Assembly (NCBI GenBank): GCA_903970475.1 | Contig: CAJCIQ010000190.1 | Location: 1-62,147 of the forward strand | Length of the DNA stretch: 62,147 nt | Origin: Beijerinckiaceae bacterium | GTDB lineage: Bacteria > Bacteroidota > Bacteroidia > Chitinophagales > Chitinophagaceae | Direction: 5' to 3' | Shown: piece after piece, positions 16,884-27,000 of the stretch | How the letters are laid out: the number at the start of each line of letters is the position of its first letter | How positions within the stretch are numbered: the first letter of the stretch is position 1 | Notes under the pieces: generated by a model | What the model was told of the DNA's origin: nothing | Seen by the model: the letters and a program-made list of their open reading frames with translations, nothing else | Databases searched by the model: none | Translations under genes and position numbers: made by a program

Positions 16884-18254
16884 TCAAACCGTATACCCCA
16901 GGATCAGATACGCCAGGGCCGATAGACCAAAGGCGATGGTGGCATAGGGTAATTGGGACAACCCATGTTCCAGGTTATTGCATTGGGTACTCTGGGCGGT
17001 AAGCACAGTAGCATCCGAATACAAGCAGGCATTGGAACCAAATACGCCTGCACTGACGACTGCCCCACAGTTCAATAATACATTGGATCCCAGGTGCTGG
17101 GCCAGGGGAATGACCAGGGGGAGAGACACCGCATACAAACCCCAGGAAGAGCCCGTGGTCACAGCAATCAAGGACAGGGAGCCAAACACCAGAATAGGTA
17201 GCAGCGCTTTATTGACATAGGGAGACACCCCGTGTAAAACATATTGGGTCAATCCCATCTTGTCGTTGACGTCTTTTAGGATATAACTCATCATCAGGAT
17301 GGCCAGGGCATAGACCATGGAATTAAATCCGCTGAACACCGTCTCTGACAATTGCTTGAACGTACCCAACTTCAGGATCATATAGTAGATAAACGTGAAG
17401 GCTACGGTGACCATCACCCCTTTGAGCGCATCAATGTCAAAGTAAATGGTGGAAGCCATCAGCACCAGAATGGGCAAAAGGAAATACAGCACCTTGGGTT
17501 GCTTTTTATCATTCATGGGCGTCACGTCAATACTTCCACTTAGGCTAACCTCCATGCGCGTGAGTTCCCCTGTTTCAGCGGCTACCTTATCGGCCTTTTT
17601 CATTTTACCAAACCAGGGTAGCAAGCCGTAAATAAAAAAGGGAATCAGCAATACAGAAATATACCCGTAGGTCACAAAGGGAATCATCTTCCAGTAGGTA
17701 TACAGTCCCTTACCCTTAGCGGCAACACCGGAAGTCTCCAGGAGCTTGCCCACGAAAATGGTCCAGGTGGAAATGGGCACCACTACGCACCAGGGAGCAG
17801 AGGTCGTGTTGACAATATAAGCCAGCTTAGACCTGGGAATTCTAAAAGCATCCGTGATCCTGCGCATGGAAAGACCCACCGTAAGCGCACTCAGGTAATC
17901 ATCAAGGAAGATCAGCAAACCCAATACCCAGGTGCCCATCAGGGCCTGGCGCTGGGTCTTTATTTTTTTGAGCGCCCACTCCCCGAACTTCATGGTGCCT
18001 CCACTCCTGACCATCAAGCCGATCAGCGATCCATACAAGCCACAAACCAGGATGACCCACACACTGCTTTCGTCCTCCATGACCTTATAGAAAGAGGCGA
18101 TAAAATCCGAAAACACATTGGTATGTTCCTTATAGCCTATGAGCAGAAACCCCACCAGACAACCGATCAATAAGGGCTCGAAAGAGGTTCGGGAGGCAAT
18201 CGCTAAAATGATGACCACCAGGGGTGGGATAATACAGAGTACTCCGTAATCCAT
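16884..18254 (-). CDS. NhaC-family sodium/proton antiporter-like transporter
   Basis: About ten to twelve hydrophobic helices, with a conserved intramembrane segment FLDDYLSALTVGLSMRRITD and AYIVNTTSAPWCVVVPIST, place it in the NhaC/MleN antiporter group. Members swap sodium for protons, and some move organic acids or amines in exchange. Within this operon it could import or exchange an amine-derived acid, or balance sodium after uptake. I take the ATG at 18254; the frame opens with a TTG at 18272 immediately after the aldehyde dehydrogenase stop codon. The GNAT gene follows at once. Membership in the family is firm; the transported ion or substrate is not. Confidence 0.85.
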   Translation of the reverse strand: MDYGVLCIIPPLVVIILAIASRTSFEPLLIGCLVGFLLIGYKEHTNVFSDFIASFYKVMEDESSVWVILVCGLYGSLIGLMVRSGGTMKFGEWALKKIKTQRQALMGTWVLGLLIFLDDYLSALTVGLSMRRITDAFRIPRSKLAYIVNTTSAPWCVVVPISTWTIFVGKLLETSGVAAKGKGLYTYWKMIPFVTYGYISVLLIPFFIYGLLPWFGKMKKADKVAAETGELTRMEVSLSGSIDVTPMNDKKQPKVLYFLLPILVLMASTIYFDIDALKGVMVTVAFTFIYYMILKLGTFKQLSETVFSGFNSMVYALAILMMSYILKDVNDKMGLTQYVLHGVSPYVNKALLPILVFGSLSLIAVTTGSSWGLYAVSLPLVIPLAQHLGSNVLLNCGAVVSAGVFGSNACLYSDATVLTAQSTQCNNLEHGLSQLPYATIAFGLSALAYLILGYTV

Positions 18255-18272
18255 TTCAGAAGTATTTTTCAA

Positions 18273-19709
18273 TTAGAGAGAAAGACCACCTATGGAGATC
18301 AACTTTTTTTCCAGGTATTCATACAAGCCTTCAGACCCACTTTCATGCCCTTGCCCGCTTGATTTCCAACCCCCAAAAGGCAGTTCCGTTCCATGGGGTG
18401 TCCACTCGTTGATGCCGACGATGCCAAATTCCAGCCTCTCTGAAGCAGCAACGGCCGTAGGGAGATGATTGGTAAAAACATAGGCCGCCAGTCCATACTC
18501 AGTCTTATTGGCCATATCCAATACCTCTTAGAGGCTGTCAAAAGAAAATAAGGGTAGAACTGGGCCAAAAATCTCTTTGGTCGCCAGGCAACTCTCCCGT
18601 CCCACTGCTGAAACCACTGTGGGCTCAAAGTAATACCCCTTGTCCAGCCCCGAGGGTTTGCTCCCCCCGGTGAGCACCACACTACCTTCGTTCCGGGCCG
18701 CATCCATTAACGACTTTACACTATCCCTTTGTTGCAGGGTAATCAATGGCCCAAGCTGGGTAGCGGCATCAAACCCGCTGCCTACTTTAAGGGCAGCCAC
18801 CTGCGCTACCAACGCTTTGGAAAAAGCGTCAAGGATACCCTTGTGCACATAAAAACGCTGGGGTGCTATGCAAACCTGTCCGTTATTGCGGAACCTGGCC
18901 AGGGCCGCTGCTTTTGCCACAGCTTCCACATCTACGTCCGGAAAAATAATTACAGGAGCGTTCCCACCCAGTTCCAGGGATAAACGGGTATGCGTTTTGG
19001 ACGCCCCGTCCATGAGTATTTTCCCCACCCGGGTGCTTCCGGTAAAGCTGATCTTTCTTAAGGCAGGATGATCCAGCATGGCTTGTCCGATTCCTGGCGC
19101 GTCACCCATGACCAATTGGCAAACGCCATCCGGAAGCCCTGCCTCTTTAAGCAGGGAGACCATATGTATGGCAGATAAGGGCGTTGTCTCCGCTGGCTTG
19201 GCTACCACGGTACAACCAGCCGCTAATGCGGCAGCCCATGCCCTTGCGGGGTTATAGGCCGGGAAATTCCAGGCGGTGATCACCCCCACCACCCCCAAAG
19301 GCTGATAAATCACCTGGCTTCTTTTGTCAGGACGATTGGTAGGGATAACCTTACCATAGGCGCGTTTGCCTTCTTCGGCATACCACTCAAACAGGTTGGC
19401 GGCTACCTGCCATTCCCCCTTGGCTTCTGCCAAAGGTTTACCACTTTCTTTGACCATATCGATAGCCAAGGCCTCCACCCGATCCCGCATCAACTGGGCC
19501 GCCTTTTTTAGGATAGCCGCCCTGATGTAGGGTGTTGTTTTGCCCCATTCTTTGAAGGCGGCCTGAGCCCCATCAATGGCCAGCATCGTATCTGCCGCAC
19601 CCCCGTATGCCAATTCCGTTATGGTGTCTTCCGTGGCAGGGTTGACCAAGGCTATGGTTTGCCCGCTTTGGGACGGGATCCAGGCTCCGTTTATGAATAG
19701 ATTTGTCAT
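18273..19709 (-). pseudogene. gabD: Succinate-semialdehyde-type aldehyde dehydrogenase interrupted by an in-frame TAA
   Basis: Read through the stop, this is a 478-codon frame of normal length for a GabD/YneI aldehyde dehydrogenase. The catalytic parts all lie before the stop: WNFP with N148, FTGSTRVG (222-229), ELGGNAP with E246, and NNGQVCIAP with C280. After FFGPVLPLF-like residues the frame reads LFSFDSL, then TAA at 18528-18530 (codon 394), then EVLDMANKTEYGL in the very same frame through WTPHGTELPFGGWKSSG to the natural end. Relatives have Glu, Asp or Gln at this position, so one base change (GAA or CAA to TAA) explains the break. The lost part holds the oligomerisation and substrate-lid segment. 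It overlaps the upstream aminotransferase gene by 4 bp. Confidence 0.8.
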
Positions 19710-21007
19710 GATCCGATAATTTCAGTCAACCCTTGTTCAATAATGTCCAATCCTTTGGCGAGCGTCTCCGCTTCTATCACCAGCGGACTGAGTATGCGGA
19801 TCACATTTCCCTGTATACCTGCGTTGATAATGATTAATCCACGCCCTGCACACCAGGCGATGAGCCGCTTACACAAATCAGCATCCGGCTGGAAGGGGTC
19901 CCCGTTCTTTACCAGCTCAAAGGCCATCATGGCCCCGAGTCCCCTTACGTCTCCAATGGCGGGAAATCGCTTCTGCCAGGCGTTAAAACGTTCCCTAACG
20001 GTATGGCCAACCCGCTGGCCTTTGGTGTTGATATCTATCTCTTCCATATAGTCCAGTGTGGCCAAAGCGGCCGCACAGCAAACCGGATTACCAGGATATG
20101 TACCTCCTATGGTAGATGGTTTACAGGCATCCATGATAGACGCCTTTCCTATGACCGCCCCGATGGGCATACCACTACCCAGCGATTTAGCCCAGGTAGA
20201 AAGGTCAGGCACCACCCCAAAGTGCTGGTATGCTGCCCACTTCCCTGTACGCCCAAAACCACTTTGTACTTCATCCAATATAAGTAGGATACCATACTTA
20301 GTGCAGATTTCCCGGAGGCCTTTGAGGTAATCGGGAGGCGCCACATTGAATCCCCCTTCCCCTTGTACAGGCTCCATCAGTATGGCTGCTACCTGCTCCA
20401 CAGGCACCTGGCGCTGGAAGAACAATTCCAATTCCCTAAGCTGTCCGGCGCTGAATTCCTCCAGGCTCTGCCCCTTCCCATCATGGTAATGATCGGGGAA
20501 GGGTATCCTATATACCTCGGGCGCAAAAGGTCCGCAACCCAATTTGTACCCCACCTTTGAAGTAAGTGTCATAGCCATCATGGTACGCCCGTGAAAGCCT
20601 TGTTCATAACAAATGATGGCGGGCCGGCCCGTAGCTTGCCGGGCAATTTTAATGGCGTTTTCTATGCTCTCTGCCCCACTGTTGGTGAGCATCACTTTTG
20701 TGTGGTCTCCGTGCGGGAACAGGCGGGCCAGCCTTTCCGCCAATTGCACATATACCTCATAAGTCGCTACGTTAAAGCTGCAATGGATCAGCTTTTCGGC
20801 CTGAGCCTGGATAGCCTTGACAACAGGAGGAGGGCAATGCCCGGCATTGACCACACCTATGCCGCCGGCAAAGTCTATCATTTCATGGCCATCCGCATCG
20901 ATGAGCATACTTCCATTTCCACTTACTGCCGTGGAAGGATTAAAAATACCAATCGCATCAGGCACCCATTGTTTTCTCCGCTTCAGTAATGCTTCCGCGT
21001 TTCCCAT
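19706..21007 (-). CDS. gabT: Class III aminotransferase (4-aminobutyrate transaminase-like), copy 1
   Basis: The enzyme carries the class III PLP signature: NSGAESIENAIKIAR (109-123), FHGRT (138-142), EPVQGEGGF (212-220), LDEVQSGFGRTG with Asp245 and TWAKSLGSGMP with the PLP lysine K274. The length of 433 and the VQGEGGF-DEVQSGFGRTG block are what GabT and related omega-transaminases show. It would turn 4-aminobutyrate or a similar omega-amino acid into the semialdehyde, the very substrate of the aldehyde dehydrogenase encoded next. The two genes overlap by 4 bp (ATGA), so coupling is direct. It follows the amine oxidase gene by 15 bp, suggesting one polycistronic message from the SusC promoter. 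Confidence 0.88.
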   Translation of the reverse strand: MGNAEALLKRRKQWVPDAIGIFNPSTAVSGNGSMLIDADGHEMIDFAGGIGVVNAGHCPPPVVKAIQAQAEKLIHCSFNVATYEVYVQLAERLARLFPHGDHTKVMLTNSGAESIENAIKIARQATGRPAIICYEQGFHGRTMMAMTLTSKVGYKLGCGPFAPEVYRIPFPDHYHDGKGQSLEEFSAGQLRELELFFQRQVPVEQVAAILMEPVQGEGGFNVAPPDYLKGLREICTKYGILLILDEVQSGFGRTGKWAAYQHFGVVPDLSTWAKSLGSGMPIGAVIGKASIMDACKPSTIGGTYPGNPVCCAAALATLDYMEEIDINTKGQRVGHTVRERFNAWQKRFPAIGDVRGLGAMMAFELVKNGDPFQPDADLCKRLIAWCAGRGLIIINAGIQGNVIRILSPLVIEAETLAKGLDIIEQGLTEIIGS

Positions 21008-21022
21008 AGTTGTAATTAGCGT

Positions 21023-22606
21023 TTATTTGTTGGCATCCATTTTTTGGAGCACGGTGTTCATTTTTTGGACCATGGCGTCCACGGCTACCCTGGCTGTCTG
21101 AGCCCCCCCGTTCATATATCCTTGAAAATCCCTGCTGACGTGTTCACCGGCGAAGAAGATGTTCCCTACAGGAACGCCCTCCCAACCCGCTAACGTAGAC
21201 CATTGTCCCTTTTTAAAGGAGCTGTACCCTGCTTTTACAAAAGGGTTCTGGCTCCAGCAGTATTGAATCGTTTGTTGGTTAAAAGCCCCGCGTGATCCTG
21301 GATAGATGGCGTCTAATCCCGGCAGGTAAGCATCAATCAAGGTGGTCTTATTGGAGGCGGCCATGATCTTACCAAAGTCCCCACCTCCAAATACGGTAAA
21401 CCCGCCCCTTGTCTCTGACTGCTGCTGGGAGCTGTCCCACCCACATCCAAAGTTCAGATCGGTGAACGTATAGCCTCGCTTCCCAGCCTTTCTCCAAGGC
21501 TTACCATCCATACCCAATACAAACTTACAGCTATTGCCATAGCCTATTTCTTTGATACAGGCCCACTTTTGAGGAGGCATATCCAGGTCCCATTGCAGGT
21601 CCCTCAATATGGTAAAAGGCAAGGTGAGCAATACATAGTCGGCTTCCACCTTCCGGAGCTGTCCGTCTACCTCAAACATCAAAGCATATCCCTGCGCAAT
21701 GCTTCCTGAAATGCCCGTTAGCCGGTTTTCCAGCCTGACCTGTGGGCGCACTTTGTCGTAAAGGGCATCTGTCAGGTGCTGGCTTCCCCCCTTAATCTTG
21801 GATACTTCATGATCCTGACCGAACAGTTCATAATCTTTTTCCTGTCCGGTAGGCGCTTCAAACATGATCAGGAAATTCACGGCTGATTGTACCGAGGCTT
21901 CCATCCCATATTCCCTGGTCAGGGTCACATTCAAATAATCGTATAGCCACCCGTTGATCCCAATGGCTGACAGGTATTCCGTAATGGATTGATTGTCTAA
22001 ATGACGGAATTGATCTGCCGTCTCGTGACTAATGGCCTGGGGCAGTGAATGAATATCGGCCACCAGCCTGGGCACAAAGGGAGCCAGGGCGGCTTTCAAC
22101 GCTTCCTGGTCTCTTTCCATCCCTCCGAAGTAATAAGTCTTTGGGGTGAGGGGATCTTCCCGAAGATCATATAAGCTCAACCCCAATTCCTTGACCAACC
22201 CAATAATATCCTCATGCGTACTGTCCACAAATTCTCCGCCAACATCGGTGGTGATGCCATTACCCATTTTATCCTTTAGGGTGAACATCCTCCCTCCTAC
22301 CCTGGAAGAACCTTCATATAAGGTCGCCTGAACGCCCTTTTTCTGGAGTTGGTAGCAAGCATTCAAACCAGCTATACCGGCCCCGACAATGACTACGCGC
22401 GGACCTTGCGCATCTCCGACCGCCAGCCCTGCCTGCCCCAACGCAGCCCCTGCCGCTCTAGCCAGCCAGGGCGTTGCCACGACTGCCCCCGTTGCCAGTG
22501 CAGCCTGACGGAGGAACTGGCAACGGCTCCACTGCACGTCCGGGTTTTCTTTCACTGCTGAAAAAAAAGCGGATCTCAATGATTTACTTTCCGGAGATCT
22601 GGACAT
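21023..22606 (-). CDS. Flavin-dependent amine oxidase, exported type
   Basis: The FAD Rossmann motif VVIVGAGIAGLNACY (71-85) is followed by the family's GGRMFTL, and the C-terminal FAD-contacting segment NIFFAGEHVSRDFQGYMNGG is intact. This is the monoamine oxidase / L-amino-acid oxidase / tryptophan 2-monooxygenase group, which oxidises a primary or secondary amine to an imine with release of hydrogen peroxide. The N-terminus has SRCQFLRQAALATG (27-40) followed by a hydrophobic run, resembling a Tat signal in which the second arginine is cysteine. Export to the periplasm is therefore likely but not proven. The gene begins 2 bp before the SusD stop region (spacing 1 bp), so it belongs to the SusC-SusD message. 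No glycan enzyme is present. Confidence 0.87.
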   Translation of the reverse strand: MSRSPESKSLRSAFFSAVKENPDVQWSRCQFLRQAALATGAVVATPWLARAAGAALGQAGLAVGDAQGPRVVIVGAGIAGLNACYQLQKKGVQATLYEGSSRVGGRMFTLKDKMGNGITTDVGGEFVDSTHEDIIGLVKELGLSLYDLREDPLTPKTYYFGGMERDQEALKAALAPFVPRLVADIHSLPQAISHETADQFRHLDNQSITEYLSAIGINGWLYDYLNVTLTREYGMEASVQSAVNFLIMFEAPTGQEKDYELFGQDHEVSKIKGGSQHLTDALYDKVRPQVRLENRLTGISGSIAQGYALMFEVDGQLRKVEADYVLLTLPFTILRDLQWDLDMPPQKWACIKEIGYGNSCKFVLGMDGKPWRKAGKRGYTFTDLNFGCGWDSSQQQSETRGGFTVFGGGDFGKIMAASNKTTLIDAYLPGLDAIYPGSRGAFNQQTIQYCWSQNPFVKAGYSSFKKGQWSTLAGWEGVPVGNIFFAGEHVSRDFQGYMNGGAQTARVAVDAMVQKMNTVLQKMDANK

Positions 22607-22607
22607 A

Positions 22608-23990
22608 TCAATACCCTGGGTTTTGTACCACTACCCCATTGGTAGCGTTGATTTGCACCAAAGGAATAGGGTATACGGAATTAGAAGCAGGCACACCCAG
22701 CACATTGGCAATTTGTCCTGTACGGGCCAGGTCAAAATAACGATGACCTTCGAAGTTGAACTCTGCCCTGTTTTCGTCTGAAACAGCCTGGGCATAGGTT
22801 GGATCATCCGGAACGTCTGAGAGTGATAAGGCGGTCATACCCCTATTGGTCATGACCGTATTGAGGTCAGCCAACCCATTGGTTCTGCCCAGCGCTTCAG
22901 CCCTGATCAGGTACATTTCGGATATGCGCAACACATAAGCCGAGTTATCTTTCTGCGAAATATCACTGGAATATTTGAGCGTCCGGCCATTGGGCTGGAA
23001 GTTCGGGCTACTGTAATCCAGGAGGTTGATCCTTAAATCCAGCGGCCTGTTCTGAAAGAAAGTCTGCAATTCCTGGGAAGCAATGAAGAGCACTTCCGTT
23101 GACGCCGCATCTGGACGGGCATAGGTCGTGATATTGTATTCACTTTGGTTTTGCTGGTTAAAGGGCAGCTCTAATATCGATTCCTTGCTGTTTTTAGCCG
23201 TATAGATGGTGGGGAATCCGTTTTGATCCAAGATGGAAAAGGCCCCATCATTAATCACCAGCGTGGCGTAAGCTGCGGCATGGAAATAATCTTTTTTATA
23301 CAGGTACACCCTGGCCAACAAGGCATTGATGACGGCAGGGTTAATATAATTCGGATTCCGGTCCGCGTCTCCACTCAGCAGCGTCGAAGCCGCATTCAGG
23401 TCGGCAATGATGGAATTATACGAAGCTGCCACGGTACCCCTGGGCACTACACTGTCCGCGGTTTGTACCGTCGTAACGATAGGTATCCCATAGATAGATG
23501 TCGTGTCCCAATGATACCCGAAAGCGCGCAACAGGTCGAAGTCTGCCAGTGCCCGGATCGCCAGTGCCTGCCCCTTCACACTGGCCAGCAATTGCTGGGT
23601 CTGCTGGGCGGTATCGCTGATCCCGCCTTCCCCGACCAGAATATCGTTGGCGGTAGTTACGGTATAATACAATGCCACGTACATATTCTGTACAAACAGG
23701 TTGGAAGAGGTGACACTATAGGCGCCGAATTCATTGAGAGACGTATTGTTATAGCCACCGGCTATGCCGTTGTCGCTGTTCAGGTCGGAAAGCATGGGAT
23801 AATAGGCCCCATAGTACTCCTGGACTTCCAGTGTAGCGTACAGGCCCACCAGGGCCTCATTGAGGCTGGTGGTGTCGTGGAACATCTGAGCAGCGGTCAC
23901 GCTGGTCGGAGATAACTGATTGAGCTTGGCGCAACTGCTCCCCAGGAGCAGGGCCGCCAGTAAACCGTATATGGGAAGTTTTTGTTTCAT
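22608..23990 (-). CDS. SusD/RagB-family outer-membrane nutrient-binding lipoprotein
   Basis: A lipoprotein signal ends LLLGSSCAK (cysteine 20), and the mature protein has the SusD hallmark regions: the N-terminal DTTSLNEALVGLYA segment, the helical TPR-like ALAIRALADFDLLRAFG and NALLARVYLYKKDYFHAAAYA, and the C-terminal YVLRISEMYLIRAEAL, NRAEFNFEGHRYFDL and YPIPLVQINA. SusD proteins form the lid that captures nutrients over the SusC channel. At 460 residues it is near the short end of the family. It follows the SusC gene by 22 bp. Because the downstream enzymes act on amines, the ligand may be an amine, amino acid derivative or peptide; this is inference. Confidence 0.93.
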   Translation of the reverse strand: MKQKLPIYGLLAALLLGSSCAKLNQLSPTSVTAAQMFHDTTSLNEALVGLYATLEVQEYYGAYYPMLSDLNSDNGIAGGYNNTSLNEFGAYSVTSSNLFVQNMYVALYYTVTTANDILVGEGGISDTAQQTQQLLASVKGQALAIRALADFDLLRAFGYHWDTTSIYGIPIVTTVQTADSVVPRGTVAASYNSIIADLNAASTLLSGDADRNPNYINPAVINALLARVYLYKKDYFHAAAYATLVINDGAFSILDQNGFPTIYTAKNSKESILELPFNQQNQSEYNITTYARPDAASTEVLFIASQELQTFFQNRPLDLRINLLDYSSPNFQPNGRTLKYSSDISQKDNSAYVLRISEMYLIRAEALGRTNGLADLNTVMTNRGMTALSLSDVPDDPTYAQAVSDENRAEFNFEGHRYFDLARTGQIANVLGVPASNSVYPIPLVQINATNGVVVQNPGY

Positions 23991-24012
23991 TGGTTCGTAG
24001 GTTTGAAAAAGC

Positions 24013-27000
24013 TTAGAAATTCAGGTTAACGCCAAAGGTGAAGGTCCTTGCTTGCGGATAGGCAGCATAGTCGATACCAGCCGTCTGGTCATTGCCCCCA
24101 CCCGTTGAACTGACTTCGGGATCGAAACCAATGTATTTGGTGATGTCCAGCAGGTTCTGGGCCTGAACATATAAGCGGGCAGAGCTGAAGCCTTTTAGCT
24201 TATGAATGGTATATCCCAGGTTGACGGTGCGGATCTTCAGGTAGCTTCCGTTTTCCATAAACTCGTCGGAGTTGGGGAAGTAATTCTGTAGCAAGAAAGA
24301 AGCCCTGGGAATATCGGTATGGTCCCCGGGCTTTTCCCATCGCTTTTCCACACGGGTATCGTTGTTGGCATATACCTGTGGCAAATAAGCAGAACCCGGT
24401 GTAGAAGCCCCGCTCCAACCCAGGCTTTCATAAGTGGTACGGATCAGGTTGAATACTTTATTGCCATAACTGAATTGGAGGGCTATAACCAGGTCGAGAT
24501 TTTTATACTGGAAGTTATTGGTTAATCCACCGAAAAATTTAGGTCTTGGGCTTCCGATCATGGTGGCGTCCCTGGTGAAATTCACCTGGTCCGCCCGCTC
24601 CAGATGACCCATGTTGTCATAATATTCTGCGTCTCCGTTCTGCACGTTCACACCTGCAAAGCGAACCCCGATGAACTCTCCAACGGGCTTGCCTATTTTG
24701 AGGATATTGGTAGGTGATTGGTCGTTATAGGCACTCACATACTGACTATCTACGGCCAGGGATTTAATCCTATTCTTCAGGAAGGAAATATTAAAAGAGG
24801 AGGTCCAGGTGAAATGGCCCGTGTGGATATTGTTGGTAGCAAATTGAAATTCCCAGCCCTTATCCTCAATCTGACCGGAGTTGGTGATGATGGAGCCAAA
24901 TCCAGTGGTGCCCGCTACCGGCTGCTGTCCTAACAATTTTGTTCTTTCAGAAACGAAGTATTCAATGGATCCATTGATAAAATGATGGAATAGGTCCAGG
25001 TCCAAACCCGTGTTAAAGGTCTTATTGTTCTGCCAGGACAAAGCCGGAGCAGAGAGGTTCAGGGGGCTCAATCCGGCAGAGCCATTATAGCGGGCAGGGC
25101 CCCAGTATACCTGGTTTTGGTAGTCCGGAATTTCCTGATCACCCGTCAAACCATAGCTTACCCTTAACTTAACCGTATTGAAGATAGGGTTGTCATTGAG
25201 GAATTTTTCTTTGGTAATGTTCCAACCCAAAGAGGCAGAAGGAAAATAACCAAAGCGCTCGTTGGAGGGGAAGCGGGAAGAACCGTCCGCCCTCATCGTC
25301 GCTGTGACCAGGTATTTTCCCTGGTAATCGTAGTTGACCCTACCCAGGAAGGATTGGAGGGTGGAAGTGGTGACCGGGAACGGAATGGTTGGCCGGGAAA
25401 CAAAGGCCGCATCGGAAATGTCCTGGACGTTGCCCGTTTGCGGGAATCCGGTTCCCTGTAAGGCACTTTGCTGAACCTGGTCGGATTGCTGGGTATATCC
25501 ACCTAAAAGGGTGAGGTTATGACTGCCAAATGCTTTTTGAAAAGTGAGGGTATTTTCGTTCAGCCAGGTAAAACTGTTTAAACGGCCTTCCAGCAGTTTA
25601 CCGCCTACGGTCTGTGCATCCACCGTGAGTGCGGAGAAGTATTGGTTGTCAGAAACGTCGTTGTAGTCTATAGCCCAACTGGTCCGGAACTTCAAGGTGG
25701 AAAAGATCTTGTACTCTCCATATACCGAACCGATGACCCTATCAGAATAAGTATGGGCATTGATCTGCTGGGCGCTTTTTACGGGGTTATCAGAGAGCCA
25801 GCTTGCCTGATACTGTGTAAAGTCTGCGTATACACCGGGAGAAGAGAAAACGGGCATCAAAGGAGACGCACCCAGGGCGTTTGTTACGATACCCGTATAC
25901 GTATTGTCATTAAAGCTCCGTTTGTTATCTGACCTGGAGGCGGTAATGGTCGTTCCAAAGCTGAGACGATCTGTTGCCTGGTTATCGATGCTCAATCGTA
26001 CGTTGTAGCGTTTGAAGTAATTCTCAATGATGATCCCGTTCTGGTCAAAGTAACCGCCCCCTACAAAAAACCGGGTTTTATCATTTCCTCCGCTGGCGGA
26101 TAATTCCACGTTATTGATGGGCGCTGTCCTAAAGACTTGTTTGAGCCAATTGGTATTGACCCCGCTGGACAGATCATAATACTGAGCGGCCGCATCCGCA
26201 ATGGGATTTCCATTGCCATCCACGATGCCTACACCCTGTAGCACGGCCAGGTTACCGTAACGGGAGGTATCATATCCGGCCGCTTTGGATTCGTTGTTGT
26301 ACACATTTATGTCCTGGGCAATGGCGTCGTTGGTTAGTGCCAGGAATTGCTGGCTATTCAGAAAGTGGATCATTTTTTCCAGGTTCTGAATGCCCGTATA
26401 ATAGTTGAGGTTGATATTCGTTTTACCCGCTTTCCCTCTTTTGGTCGTCACCAGCACGACGCCATTGGCTGCCCTGGCTCCATAGATAGCAGCAGCAGAG
26501 GCATCCTTCAACACTTCTATGGAGGCTATATCATCAGGGTTGATATCGGAGATGGAACTGATGTTTTGCCCTGTACCCGTTGCCTGACCGCTCAGGTTAT
26601 AGGCCGTATTGAGGGAAGAAAAACTTTCACTGAGCATAGGTACACCGTCAACTACATACAAGGGATTCTGTGCTCCCCGGATGGAGACCAGCAAACCCGC
26701 TCCAGGTGTACCGGAGGGTTGCGTAACATTGATCCCGGACAGCTTTCCTTCAATGGAAACGGCGAGGTTAGATACGGGCTGGTCTTTAAAATCTTTATTC
26801 TTTATAGAGGAAATGGCGCCGGTCACGTCGCTCTTTTTCTGGGTCCCGTACCCCACGACCAATACATCGACCATTTGACCGCCGGCCGCCTCCAGGCTAA
26901 CGTCGAGTAAGGTTTTACCCTTTACATTGATGGTCTTAGCGGAGAACCCCACATAAGAAAATTCCAACACCGCATTGGCACTGGGAATGGAAATGCTATA

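Noticed and set aside
23223..23915. 230-codon plus-strand frame opposite the SusD gene
   Set aside because: The SusD reading has all family hallmarks. The opposite frame is low in hydrophobic core pattern and has no motif.
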